Shown: in pieces, positions 7,572 through 15,217 of the stretch
Numbering within the stretch: position 1 is the stretch's first letter
Layout: each line of letters opens with the position of its first letter
The notes under the pieces: generated by a model
Database searches by the model: none
What the model was told of the DNA's origin: nothing
What the model saw: only the letters and a program-made list of their open reading frames with translations
NCBI GenBank assembly: GCA_964576535.1
Contig: CAZNWB010000003.1
Span: forward strand, 28,522-92,521
From: 2-02-FULL-66-22 sp964576535
GTDB lineage: Bacteria > Methylomirabilota > Methylomirabilia > Methylomirabilales > 2-02-FULL-66-22
Length of the DNA: 64,000 bases
Direction of reading: 5' to 3'
Translations under genes and position numbers: made by a program

Positions 7572-8030
7572 CTAAAAGCCAAATATATTCCTCGGAAGGC
7601 TGACACCCAGCAATACCTGGAAGACAACATACAGCCCGACGGCATTCAGCACGGCCACCAGCACGGCCGTGGCCCACTTCTCCCGCTCCACGACGCCCAG
7701 CAGGAAGGCGGTGAGAAGCCCGGTGCCCAGCAGAAAGCCAAGCCGTTCCAGCAGGAGGATATAGGCGGCCAGGCCCCCGATGGTTGCCCCGACCGGGATC
7801 AACCCCTTTCGGTTCGGGAACAGACGTCGTTCCACGGCAGCGACTGGCTGGCGGCGAGCCGTGACCAGGAGCAGGATGGACAGAATCGCCATGAGCCCGC
7901 CGAGCCAGAAGGGCAAGAACCCGGCGCCCGGCCCGAATGTTCCGCTGGGGGGCAGGCGCCGGGACCCTTCCATGAGGGCGAGCGAAAAGACCACGAGGAG
8001 AATCCCGGTGACTTGGTCGGCCCGTCGCAT
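7572..8030 (-). CDS. tctB: Tripartite tricarboxylate transporter, small membrane subunit TctB
   Basis: A 152-residue protein with four predicted membrane helices: residues 6-21, about 37-57 (LPFWLGGLMAILSILLLV), about 77-100 and the C-terminal pair including LTAFLLGVVEREKWATAVLVA. The N-terminal ALMEGSRRLPPSGTFGPGAGFLPFW segment (position of the conserved G-GP-FP motif) is typical of TctB. It lies between tctC (21 bases upstream) and tctA, the standard order for this system. Confidence 0.88.
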   Translation of the reverse strand: MRRADQVTGILLVVFSLALMEGSRRLPPSGTFGPGAGFLPFWLGGLMAILSILLLVTARRQPVAAVERRLFPNRKGLIPVGATIGGLAAYILLLERLGFLLGTGLLTAFLLGVVEREKWATAVLVAVLNAVGLYVVFQVLLGVSLPRNIFGF

Positions 8031-8051
8031 CGCTGGACCTGCGTTCCCGGC

Positions 8052-9026
8052 CTATTTCAGCAGGCCCATCTCCTTGAGGACTTCCTGGTAGCGGGCATGC
8101 TCCCCATCCAGCCACTTGCCGAAGGTCGGGCCATCCATCCAGGCCTCGGAGAGCATATTCTCTTTAATGTATTTCTTGTAGATGTCGGTCTTCGTGTACT
8201 TGAGGAAGGCCTCCTCCAGCACTTTGCGTGCCTCGTCGGGGATGCCCTCGGGCCCCACCAGCCCCCGATTTTGCACGTAGATGGCGTTGATCCCCTGTTC
8301 CTTCAAGGTGGGGACCTCGGGGGCTCCGGCGAGGCGCTTCTCCGCAAAAACGCCGAGCGTCCGCACCTTATTGGCCTTGGCCAGCTCCAGGGCTTCCCCC
8401 GGGTTGGCGACGGCGATATCTACGTGACCGCCCAGGAGGGCGGCATTGACCTCCCCACCACTGTTGAACACAATGTAGTTCAGTGCGACCCCGGCCGCCT
8501 TCTCGATGAGATATGCGCAGATGGAGTCGGACGAGCCCAGTTGGGTTCCCCCCACGGTGATCCTCTTCGGATTGGCCCTGGCATCCTCGACGATGTCCTT
8601 CATGGACTTGTATTTCGACTCGGCCCTGACGATCACCATGTACTCATCGAAAGCGAAATTGGCGATTGGGGTGAAATCCTTGTAGGTGACTTGTGACTTC
8701 CGGAGGATCGGCGTGGTCAGGAAGCTGGTCACGGCAGTCAAGAGGAAGTAGGGGTCTTTCTTCTTGCCCCCAACGTAGGCATAGGCAATGGCGCCGCTGG
8801 CGCCTGGCTTGTTCTCCACGACGATGGGTTGGGGCAGGATTTTCTCCTTCTCAAGGGCGGCCGCGAGCGTCCGGGCAAAGATGTCACTGCCGCCGCCGGC
8901 TCCGGCATGGACGACCAAGGTGATGGGCTTTTCGGGGAACTTCGCGGCCTCCCCCGTACCGCCTGTCCCTAAGAGCAATCCCACTGCAACCAGGACCCCA
9001 ACGCTCCCAACCCCGTACGTTCTCAT
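8052..9026 (-). CDS. tctC: Tripartite tricarboxylate transporter periplasmic receptor TctC (Bug family)
   Basis: A 324-residue periplasmic solute-binding protein with a strong AGGAGG before the ATG. Residues 1-26 are a signal peptide (VGLLLGTGGTGEAA). The mature start FPEKPITLVVHAGAGGGSDI is the diagnostic Bug-family N-terminus, where the backbone binds a carboxylate group. Downstream VVENKPGASGAIAYAYV, TVGGTQLGSSDSI and LGVFAEKRLAGAPEVPTLKE are also conserved. It captures the substrate for TctAB. It is the second gene of the operon, after the MmgE/PrpD gene. Confidence 0.95.
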   Translation of the reverse strand: MRTYGVGSVGVLVAVGLLLGTGGTGEAAKFPEKPITLVVHAGAGGGSDIFARTLAAALEKEKILPQPIVVENKPGASGAIAYAYVGGKKKDPYFLLTAVTSFLTTPILRKSQVTYKDFTPIANFAFDEYMVIVRAESKYKSMKDIVEDARANPKRITVGGTQLGSSDSICAYLIEKAAGVALNYIVFNSGGEVNAALLGGHVDIAVANPGEALELAKANKVRTLGVFAEKRLAGAPEVPTLKEQGINAIYVQNRGLVGPEGIPDEARKVLEEAFLKYTKTDIYKKYIKENMLSEAWMDGPTFGKWLDGEHARYQEVLKEMGLLK

Positions 9027-9133
9027 AGCCCACCTCCTGTGGAAAAACCGGAGTCAGTTGCCCCCGACTCTCCGCGAATGCGTCCGGCCTCGTGGCGCCT
9101 TCCTGACGCCGTCCCGCTCCCACCCCGTGAGTG

Positions 9134-10636
9134 CTACTTCCTCCCCTTACCCCGTGTCTGTCGGGTTCGAGGACCCGCTTTCCGGGACCGGCCGGTGCGA
9201 CTCGGCCGACCCCCGGCCGTTCCGCGTGACAGCAGCGCGGTCAGCTCCCGCACATCCCGGAGCTCCTCGAGTCCCCCCACCAGCTCGATGACCCGCTCCG
9301 CCTTGTCCTTGGGCCAGCGGCTGAAGCCGGCGCACTCCCGGAACTTGTCCGCCACTTCCTCGTAGCTCATGGGATTCGCCGGGCTGCCCTTGCCAAAATC
9401 GGCCCGGCCGGAAATCCTCCGCCCGTCCGTCAGCGCGATCTCGAGGATGGTCGTCATCTTGTCATAGCCGGCGGCCTCGGCCTCGGGGTGGACGCCGAAA
9501 TCCACCTTCTGGATCATCGCCTGCACGTCCGGCCGGTTGACGACCTCGTCGGTGAACTCGGCCAGCCCCGCCTTCCGCTCCAAGAGCAGGATGGCCATGC
9601 AGAACTCCATGCTGAACTTCGCCTGCAGCTCGGTCCGGGGCCGGTGGTGGATGAGGGCATTGGGCATGTTCTGGTTGGTGCCGACCTTCACGCTCTGGAC
9701 CAGGTCCGGCTGGATGTTGTGCTGCTTGATCAGGGAGAGCATGCGGGTCATGCCGGGATGGGTGAGGGACCCGGAGGGATGCGGCTTGATGGAGACCCCC
9801 GGATGCATGAAGGTCCAGGGGTTGCCGAGCTTCCCCCGGATCGCCCCCTCCTCGTACCCGCCCCCCGCGGCGTGGAAGAACCCGCGCGGGGCCTCCAGGA
9901 TGTGGGGGGTCGCCGTGAAGCCCAGGCTGGCGAATTCGGCCGCGAGGACGCCGCTTTCCGCCGCGCGGCCCGCATGGAAGGGCTTCATCATCGTCCCGAA
10001 GTTCTCCCGGAGGCCGGCGGAGAGGCTGCCGGCAATCCCCAGGGCCACGCCGGCCCCCTCGGCCGGAAGTGTGAGCAGGTTGGCCAGCCCCGCCGCCGCG
10101 CCGAAGGTCCCGATGGTCGCCGTGGAATGGAACCCGTGCTGGTAGTGCCGCGGGTTGATGGCCTCGGCGATCTTGCACTCCACCTCCACGCCGACGTGAT
10201 AGGCGGTGAGCAGGTCTTTTCCCGAGCGGCGGTCCCGCTCGGCCACCGCCAGGACCGCCGGCAGGGCCGGCGCCGTCGGATGGGTGAGCAGGCCGTAGAC
10301 CCGATCCTTGGCCACTGCCAGTTGCGTGTCATCGTAATCGTCGGCGTGGATCGCGGTGCCGTTGGCAAAGGCCGCGAACCGCGGCGGAACGCGCAGGGGA
10401 GTCCCGATGATGCTGCTCGCCCCACCGGAACACCCCAGGCCTTGGAGATGGCGGCGGAGGAGTTTCCCACTCTTGGCCACGGAGCCCGCCAGGGCCAGCC
10501 CCAAGCCGTCGAGGATGGATTTCTTCCCGAGGCGCACCACGTCCGCCGGGAGATCCTTATAGTGTGTGGAGGCGATGAAACCGGCGACATAGGCGGTGAG
10601 TGATCCGGGCTCGGCCGCGACTCGCTCTGCGCTCAT
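9134..10636 (-). CDS. MmgE/PrpD family protein (2-methylcitrate dehydratase-like)
   Basis: A 500-residue protein with GGAGG 5 bases before the ATG. It shows the all-helical N-terminal MmgE/PrpD domain (LGKKSILDGLGLALAG, FANGTAIHADDYDDT, HPTAPALPAVLAVAE) and the C-terminal lid domain (KPHPSGSLTHPGM, SMEFCMAILLLE). Members dehydrate 2-methylcitrate, cis-aconitate-type or other hydroxy-acids, so it may act on the acid carried by the TctABC system encoded next. Unusually, the last ~30 residues are a strongly basic tail of arginine, lysine and glycine (from GRPSRTGRSRK to the stop) that is not part of the enzyme fold. First gene of the operon. Confidence 0.88.
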   Translation of the reverse strand: MSAERVAAEPGSLTAYVAGFIASTHYKDLPADVVRLGKKSILDGLGLALAGSVAKSGKLLRRHLQGLGCSGGASSIIGTPLRVPPRFAAFANGTAIHADDYDDTQLAVAKDRVYGLLTHPTAPALPAVLAVAERDRRSGKDLLTAYHVGVEVECKIAEAINPRHYQHGFHSTATIGTFGAAAGLANLLTLPAEGAGVALGIAGSLSAGLRENFGTMMKPFHAGRAAESGVLAAEFASLGFTATPHILEAPRGFFHAAGGGYEEGAIRGKLGNPWTFMHPGVSIKPHPSGSLTHPGMTRMLSLIKQHNIQPDLVQSVKVGTNQNMPNALIHHRPRTELQAKFSMEFCMAILLLERKAGLAEFTDEVVNRPDVQAMIQKVDFGVHPEAEAAGYDKMTTILEIALTDGRRISGRADFGKGSPANPMSYEEVADKFRECAGFSRWPKDKAERVIELVGGLEELRDVRELTALLSRGTAGGRPSRTGRSRKAGPRTRQTRGKGRK

Positions 10637-10914
10637 TCTGGCCTCCTTTCAGACGTCTGGCGGGACGTAGCGCGGTTATCACGGTTATTTCTTCTCGGCG
10701 CACCTCTGCCGCGCACCATTCCCCTGGGATGCGCGGGGGCAATTGGGTCCCGGCTGAAGGCCACTTGGTGTTGTTCAAAGAGGTCGCGGACGCGAGAACT
10801 CAGGAAGTACGGAGTGGCCTTGAGCGGGTCCTCTCGCTCACCCCACACCTGGAGGTGGGCCACGAAGGGGAACAGCGATGACCAGTGCCGCCAGAGGCCT
10901 CCGACCGCATTCTC
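10637..10914. other. Intergenic region between the PrpD operon and bactofilin gene
   Basis: No supported gene. Short open frames on both strands cover it but none has a family feature or Shine-Dalgarno. It should contain the promoter of the MmgE/PrpD-TctCBA operon, yet I find no good -35/-10 pair on the minus strand. Confidence 0.3.
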
Positions 10915-11370
10915 CTATGGGCCGGACATTTCGGACTTTCCGTTGAAGACGGCACCTTTCCATATCACCAAGCAGGGGGTCCGGATCGTACCGGTGACCT
11001 GGCTCGATCCCAGGAGCTCCACCCGCTGCGTCGCGGTAATGTTCCCCTGGACGTGACCGCTGACCTGCAGGGTCCCGACCTTTATCTCCCCGTTCACCCG
11101 CCCGCGCTCGCCAATAATGAGGACCTCGCCGCGGACGATTTCCCCCTCCAGGTGACCATCCACGCGGACGGCGCCGCTGAAGCTCAGCTCGCCCTTTAAC
11201 TGGATCCCTTCCCCCAGGAATCCGCGAACCTCGCTGAAGTCAATGGGGAGCGGACTGCGGCGGTCGGCAGTTCGCTTCTCCTGCTCTACCGGCTGAACCC
11301 GCTGCCGTCGTTCCCCCTGCCGCCGGTCCAGTACGACCTGAATATTTTCGTCGTCCGTGAAGTTTCGCAT
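10915..11370 (-). CDS. Bactofilin-family cytoskeletal protein
   Basis: The ATG at 11370 gives 151 residues; an in-frame ATG at 11379 is equally possible, and no strong Shine-Dalgarno decides. Residues about 45-145 form the bactofilin (DUF583) right-handed beta-helix, read as repeating steps such as FLGEGIQLKGELSFSGAV, RVDGHLEGEIVRGEVLIIGE, GRVNGEIKVGTLQVSGHVQG and RVELLGSSQVTGTI. Such proteins polymerise without nucleotide and organise the cell envelope or peptidoglycan enzymes. The N-terminus has an arginine-rich VLDRRQGERRQ...TADRR motif, seen again in two other small proteins of the window. It faces away from the tRNA genes and appears to be a single-gene unit. Confidence 0.85.
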   Translation of the reverse strand: MRNFTDDENIQVVLDRRQGERRQRVQPVEQEKRTADRRSPLPIDFSEVRGFLGEGIQLKGELSFSGAVRVDGHLEGEIVRGEVLIIGERGRVNGEIKVGTLQVSGHVQGNITATQRVELLGSSQVTGTIRTPCLVIWKGAVFNGKSEMSGP

Positions 11371-11649
11371 CAGAGGCATCCAGCGATTAGCATGGAATCG
11401 TGCACGAGCCGCAAAGCCTCGACCCCTTTCCCGAGGCACCCCGTGCTGTGGAATCGGTTGCCGCAGTCTTACCGGACAGGCCTTGCACCGGAAGGGAAAG
11501 CGGGGATCGGCCTGAATGGCTGCGGGCAGCTCTCTATGACTCTGGCCGGTTTCTCTCCGCCTGGGCCTCGACCGGAACCTGCCGACCGGACGTTGCGGAA
11601 TCGAGGCGCTTCATGCCCCCCAACGGGACCGGGACGTGGGAGGCATGAA

Positions 11650-11737
11650 TGGTGCCGGGGGAGGGAATCGAACCCTCATGAGGCTAAGCCTCGCGGGATT
11701 TTGAGTCCCGTGCGTCTACCAGTTTCACCACCCCGGC
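11650..11737 (-). tRNA. tRNA-Leu (anticodon CAA)
   Basis: On the minus strand the 7-base acceptor arms GCCGGGG and CCCCGGC pair. The anticodon stem GGGA/TCCC holds the loop CTCAAAA, giving anticodon CAA. A long variable arm (GAGGCTTAGCCTC) follows, as in class II leucine tRNAs, then the T arm GGGTTCGATTCCC. Discriminator A is followed by an encoded CCA at 11652-11650. Confidence 0.96.
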
Positions 11738-11752
11738 ATCTTTGACGATACC

Positions 11753-11781
11753 TTTTTACGTCGCCCCTGCCAGTGTGTCAA
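11753..11781 (-). promoter_or_regulatory. Sigma-70 promoter of tRNA-Leu
   Basis: On the minus strand TTGACA (11781-11776) and TAAAAA (11758-11753) are 17 bases apart and end 15 bases before the tRNA-Leu 5' end, the expected spacing for a tRNA promoter. Confidence 0.65.
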
Positions 11782-11806
11782 GCGCTATGAACTCCATTGG
11801 GTGAAG

Positions 11807-11906
11807 GCACAGGGGCAGAGGCGCTGGGGAGCGGACACGGAGACAAGGAGGCGAGGGGAAGAGAGAGTCGGGGAAACGGAGATTCGGAGAAACGGAGAGG
11901 AGAGCG
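11807..11906. repeat. Purine-rich short-unit repeat
   Basis: Between the two tRNA genes lies a run of degenerate units of 8-10 bases: GGAGACAAGGAGGCGAGG, then CGGGGAAACGGAGATTCGG and AGAAACGGAGAGGAG. It is one of many loci in the window built from short repeated words. No gene is visible. Confidence 0.6.
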
Positions 11907-11917
11907 GGAATTTTTTC

Positions 11918-11946
11918 TTGACGCTGCGCACGTCCGCTGGTAAGAA
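11918..11946 (+). promoter_or_regulatory. Candidate promoter of tRNA-Ala
   Basis: TTGACG at 11918-11923 and TAAGAA at 11941-11946 are 17 bases apart, about 70 bases before tRNA-Ala. This implies a 5' leader of about 60 bases to be removed by RNase P. Confidence 0.45.
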
Positions 11947-12015
11947 AGAGGCGAGCTGAGGGCGCAAAACGGCACCCCCTCGACGCCGAAGCACCTTCAG
12001 CTCATCTGCATTTTA

Positions 12016-12091
12016 GGGGCTGTGGCGCAGTTGGGAGCGCGCGTGACTGGCAGTCACGAGGCCAGGGGTTCGAATCCCCTCAGCTCCACCA
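12016..12091 (+). tRNA. tRNA-Ala (anticodon GGC)
   Basis: A 76-base tRNA with acceptor arms GGGGCTG and CAGCTCC, D arm GCGCAGTTGGGAGCGC, anticodon arm CGTGA-CTGGCAG-TCACG (anticodon GGC), T arm AGGGGTTCGAATCCCCT, discriminator A and an encoded CCA. It is followed directly by a terminator. Confidence 0.96.
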
Positions 12092-12097
12092 GAACCG

Positions 12098-12128
12098 AAA
12101 GCGGGACCCGGCATCGGGTTCCGCTTTT
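12098..12128 (+). terminator. Intrinsic terminator after tRNA-Ala
   Basis: AGCGGGACCCG and CGGGTTCCGCT pair across a short loop and are followed by TTTTTCG, 7 bases after the tRNA CCA end. Confidence 0.8.
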
Positions 12129-12152
12129 TCGTTCCGACCAGCCCCTCTCCCC

Positions 12153-12359
12153 TCAGGGCCAACGATTGCGCCACTGATAATCCAAGTGCTCGGGGACTGC
12201 ATCGGTCTGATCGGCCATCCGGCGTAGCCCCCGACGCCTGTCCGTTCCACGCCGCCTCTCGACCCCGGCCGGAATATTCGCTGGGTCCGCAGGCGACTGG
12301 CGCCGCTCCCCCTGTCTTCTGTCTCGACCGGATCGCCGGTTCACAACGGTGGCGGCCAT
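12153..12359 (-). CDS. Small arginine-rich protein with DRRQGERR motif
   Basis: A 68-residue protein. It contains RRSGRDRRQGERRQ and later ERRRGTDRRRGLRRM, a duplicated RRxGxRR pattern. The same DRRQGERRQ string opens the bactofilin at 10915-11370 and a related IDRRQ...PERRRK pattern ends the zinc-ribbon protein at 41978-42346. The start is uncertain: GGGGGGAGG touches the ATG at 12359 without the usual spacing. Function unknown; the basic cluster could bind nucleic acid or an acidic surface. Coding status is supported mainly by the recurring motif. Confidence 0.5.
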   Translation of the reverse strand: MAATVVNRRSGRDRRQGERRQSPADPANIPAGVERRRGTDRRRGLRRMADQTDAVPEHLDYQWRNRWP

Positions 12360-12372
12360 CCTCCCCCCTGCC

Positions 12373-12597
12373 CTACCGGCCGGGCACTTGCTGTTCGCCC
12401 GGCCAGCTCAGGCGAACGCTGGCCTCGTCAAAAGCCACCCGGCACCGACGGCAGAGAAACTTCGGATGGCCCCATTCCGGGAGATACCCCGCTTCCACGT
12501 CATCCTGCCCGCACGCCGGGTGGATAAAGATGTAGCGAACGCTCCGGCCACCCCCCCAGATCCGCCTCATAAGCCACCGACGAATGTCCATGTTCAC
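12373..12597 (-). CDS. Small cysteine-containing hypothetical protein
   Basis: A 74-residue protein starting at the ATG at 12597 with TAGGTGA upstream (or at 12591). It has a basic N-terminus, then YIFIHPACGQDDVEAGYLPE and LCRRCRVAF. The histidine and three cysteines (HPACG, CRRC) could form a single zinc site like a degenerate zinc ribbon. It is 13 bases upstream of the DRRQGERR protein in the same direction, so the two may be co-transcribed. I do not recognise the family. Confidence 0.5.
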   Translation of the reverse strand: MNMDIRRWLMRRIWGGGRSVRYIFIHPACGQDDVEAGYLPEWGHPKFLCRRCRVAFDEASVRLSWPGEQQVPGR

Positions 12598-12609
12598 CTA
12601 CCCCAAAAA

Positions 12610-12691
12610 CCGCTGCAACGCTGGAAGGCTTGGAGGCTAGAACGCTCTGGGTCCGCACTCCAGCCTCTCAGCATCCTGGCCTTCCAGCCTC
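12610..12691. repeat. Short-unit inverted repeat (GGCTGGAAGG-type words)
   Basis: CTGGAAGGCTTGGAGGCTAG is followed about 45 bases later by CTTCCAGCCTCCTAGCC, an approximate reverse complement made of the same short words; the right arm runs a few bases into the end of the next gene. A hairpin is possible in RNA or single-stranded DNA. Confidence 0.55.
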
Positions 12692-13102
12692 CTAGCCGTC
12701 GCGCGGGCTTCCGCCCGGCGCCGTTGCCAGGGCATGCGCGCGATCCAGCACCTCTCGGATCGCCTCTTCCCGAATCCGCCGGTCCTCCCCGGGGATGGGC
12801 CGCGGCGCCTGCCGGAGCCAGGCCAGATAGGCCCCACAGGCCTGGAACAACTCCTCCGACAGATCGCTCAGCTCCTCGAAAAGGGGGATCGGCAGGTGAA
12901 GCCATCCATCGAGGAGATCGCTTCCCATCCACTCGACCAGGCCCCCGAGGACCTGCTCCACGGCGGGAGCCTCTCTCTGCTGAGCGATTCGAATGAACAG
13001 GGTCCCCCAGCGGTCGAGATCCTGCGTGAGCCGCTGGAGTGGCGAACGCTCGGCCATGACGCGATCAGGACCATCCAGGAGCCAGTTGCACGTAAAGGGC
13101 AC
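12692..13102 (-). CDS. Hypothetical alpha-helical protein
   Basis: Up to 136 residues from a GTG at 13102; an ATG at 13057 (MAERSPLQ) would give 121 residues. No Shine-Dalgarno supports either. The sequence reads as a string of amphipathic helices (LTQDLDRWGTLFIRIAQ, LFEELSDLSEELFQACGAYL, REEAIREVLDRAHALA) with no membrane segment or catalytic motif. It lies 80 bases downstream of the Memo-family gene in the same direction. I do not recognise it. The low-complexity helices make a regulatory or chaperone-like role possible, but nothing more can be said. Confidence 0.5.
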   Translation of the reverse strand: MPFTCNWLLDGPDRVMAERSPLQRLTQDLDRWGTLFIRIAQQREAPAVEQVLGGLVEWMGSDLLDGWLHLPIPLFEELSDLSEELFQACGAYLAWLRQAPRPIPGEDRRIREEAIREVLDRAHALATAPGGSPRDG

Positions 13103-13181
13103 ACACGGTCACGCGTACAGCGCGAGCGCGGGTACCCAGCGCACCCGGCTGGGTGTCAGCCGCGTGGGCTGGGTGCCACCG
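13103..13181. repeat. Short gap with a 13-base direct repeat and a hairpin
   Basis: ACGCGTACAGCGC occurs at 13111-13123 and again at 13184-13196, where it encodes the last residues of the Memo-family gene on the minus strand. Between them GGTACCCAGC (13131) and GCTGGGTGCC (13169) form an imperfect inverted repeat that may act as the gene's terminator. Confidence 0.5.
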
Positions 13182-14432
13182 TTACGCGTACAGCGCAACG
13201 GCCGCAAATGTCACCGTCCCCTGTGGATCGGGCCACAGGCTGTACCGCAGGAGCCGCCCTTGCGTGCCGGCGAGGATCCGGAGCATCGCATAGATGGGTG
13301 GGAGGCCACAGATCCGCCGCCGATCGCCATCCCGGGCGACGGCCCGGAACAGGGCCTCGGCATCTCCTGCCTCGACTCCGGCCAACATCTCCCGATCGGC
13401 ATCGGCGACCTCGCGCAGCTGCCCCGGTGTCATCGGGCGGGAATCGCCGAACCGCGGCCCGACATGCGCCAGGTCGGCGCTGGCCAGGATCATGCTGCGC
13501 CCTCCCAGGGTCGCCAGTGCGTCCCGCAGCCCGGCAACGAAGCCTTCGATCTCCCCGTCCTGGATTGGCGAGCGGCGCTCCTCGACAAACCGGTGAAACG
13601 ACCCGCACAGGATCGGCACGATCCGGACCGGAGTGTCTTCCGGTATCCGGTGCCGGAGGAATACCGCCTGGAATTCGATGGAGTGTTCTCCCCGGTGGGC
13701 CGGTTCGTCCTCGAGGTACGATTCGCCCACGGTCGCCAGAAGGCGGTCCACGAACTCCCGGTCCGTCTCGACCGTCCCCAGCGGGGTCTCGAAGTCCTTG
13801 CGGGTCAGGGCGAAGGCGCGCGTGATGGGGGCGTGGACAGTTCCCAGGATCACCCACCGGTCCACGGCAGGCGCGCCTTCGATCTCGCGATAGCCCCAGG
13901 CATAGCAGGGCCCGCCGCGGGCGAAGTCAATGTGAGGAACCACCAAGCCGGCCAGACTCGACGCGGCGGGGGTGGGCGGCGTCATCCCAGGCCCATCCGC
14001 TGCGGCGAAGTAACTGTCAAGCTGCCGCCGGAGCGCGTCCCGCTCTGCCGGATAGCTTTTTCCGGCCAAGGACGCAGGCCGGGATCGAGCCCGGCGGAAC
14101 CCCTCCTGCACCGCGGTCCGGTGCGCGGCGAAGCGGGGGCTGTCCAGCAGGTAGTGTTCATCCAGCGACCGGATCACGTCCAGCAACTGCTCCCGGAAAA
14201 GGAGCGTCCCGAAGCGGCGGACGAAGGCGGCCTGGATGTCCAGCAGGGAGTGTTGACCATCGAAGAGGCCGAGAATCGAGGCCGTCTGGGTCGGCAGGTA
14301 TACGACCCCCCCGCAATACTGCTGGGGATCCCGCAGGCACAGGACCTGCCGCCCTTGCAGCTCCGCCGGAAACGCCTCTACTTCGCGCAGCCGGGGATAC
14401 TCATACCCCTCGCCGTCGCTGCCCGCGCTCAT
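13182..14432 (-). CDS. amrB: Memo-family protein (AmmeMemoRadiSam system protein B-like) with extra N-terminal domain
   Basis: A 416-residue protein. Residues about 155-416 are the Memo domain, related to extradiol dioxygenases: GLVVPHIDFARGG, ILGTVHAP, HRGEHSIEFQAVFL, IVPILCGS and MILASADLAHVGPRFG contain the histidines and acids of the usual metal pocket. Residues about 15-95 form a separate PqqD-like or winged-helix-like segment (GGVVYLPTQTASILGLFDGQHSLLDI, FLLDS region), and the usual free-standing Memo length is only ~270. Elsewhere Memo proteins occur beside AmmeMemo A and a radical SAM enzyme; neither is within this window. Biochemical role of the system is not established. Confidence 0.8.
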   Translation of the reverse strand: MSAGSDGEGYEYPRLREVEAFPAELQGRQVLCLRDPQQYCGGVVYLPTQTASILGLFDGQHSLLDIQAAFVRRFGTLLFREQLLDVIRSLDEHYLLDSPRFAAHRTAVQEGFRRARSRPASLAGKSYPAERDALRRQLDSYFAAADGPGMTPPTPAASSLAGLVVPHIDFARGGPCYAWGYREIEGAPAVDRWVILGTVHAPITRAFALTRKDFETPLGTVETDREFVDRLLATVGESYLEDEPAHRGEHSIEFQAVFLRHRIPEDTPVRIVPILCGSFHRFVEERRSPIQDGEIEGFVAGLRDALATLGGRSMILASADLAHVGPRFGDSRPMTPGQLREVADADREMLAGVEAGDAEALFRAVARDGDRRRICGLPPIYAMLRILAGTQGRLLRYSLWPDPQGTVTFAAVALYA

Positions 14433-14498
14433 GCTCGGTCCGGTCTGGCCTTCCCGCCGCCTCCAGCGCCCTGGGCGTCTCGGTGCACCCCTCGCGTA

Positions 14499-15032
14499 TC
14501 AGTCCGTTTCGGAGAAGTTCGTCACCCGCCATCCGTTTGGCCCTTGGGCCAGGGCGAGGAGCGACTTCCGGGTGAAGGCGTCTCCACCCTGGACCTCGAT
14601 CCGGACCTCGTACCGGAAGAAGAGCTTCCCTTCCACGGTAGCCTGCTCGATCCGGTGATACCTCACGCGGCGACCCTGGCTCGCCTGGGGTCCGGATTGC
14701 CCCCCGGTGAGCTGCTGCTGGTCCCGGATCTTCTTGACGGCCAGCCCGTCGGCCAGTTTCAAGGCCTCCCCAAGGTCGGCCGCCGCGTAGTAAGCATCCA
14801 TGAACCGGTCAGCCACGACCTCCGGCCCGCCTGACCCGCATCCCTGGATCAACCCCAGGAAAATCAAGGAGATAATCAACCCCTTGGGGTCTCTTCCAAA
14901 CCACCCACAAGATTTAGATTGACTCGGGCGGAGTTGGCGGGTATCCTCCCCCAACCTACGAAGGGCAAACCTCGGGAACTTGCCACGCTCGGCTGCCTCG
15001 CACGGGTCCCGGTTCGGATCGGAATCATTCAT
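14499..15032 (-). CDS. Lipoprotein with NTF2-like domain, hypothetical
   Basis: The frame is open for 177 residues, but the first ~50 residues are unlike a signal. A TTG near residue 51, after GGAAGAG and AAGGGG, would give a lipoprotein signal IISLIFLGLIQGCGSG with lipobox LIQGC. The mature part (VVADRFMDAYYAAADLGEAL, KLFFRYEVRIEV, GWRVTNFSET) has the helix-then-sheet pattern of NTF2/DUF4878-like domains, often found on exported lipoproteins. Function unknown. It lies 66 bases upstream of the Memo-family gene and faces the same way. Confidence 0.6.
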   Translation of the reverse strand: MNDSDPNRDPCEAAERGKFPRFALRRLGEDTRQLRPSQSKSCGWFGRDPKGLIISLIFLGLIQGCGSGGPEVVADRFMDAYYAAADLGEALKLADGLAVKKIRDQQQLTGGQSGPQASQGRRVRYHRIEQATVEGKLFFRYEVRIEVQGGDAFTRKSLLALAQGPNGWRVTNFSETD

Positions 15033-15217
15033 CCTAATTCATACAGCGAGGGGTGACCGTGCGATTGACCTGGCGTAATCCAGCCAGGTATCCCTGTCGT
15101 TGCCCGGAAGGGCCCAGGGGAAACAGGCAAGAAAAAATGCCATCCAGGCGAGAGCCGGTTTCGATCCTTATAGTTACGGCCCGGCTGCCAGCCCGGATGG
15201 GTGGGAGATGATTGGCA

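Noticed and set aside
10633..10863. 76-residue minus-strand frame upstream of the PrpD operon
   Set aside because: No Shine-Dalgarno, basic low-complexity end, and it overlaps the likely promoter region.
11807..11906. CRISPR-like spaced repeat between the tRNA genes
   Set aside because: Units are degenerate, 8-10 bases and without unique spacers; no cas genes are in the window.
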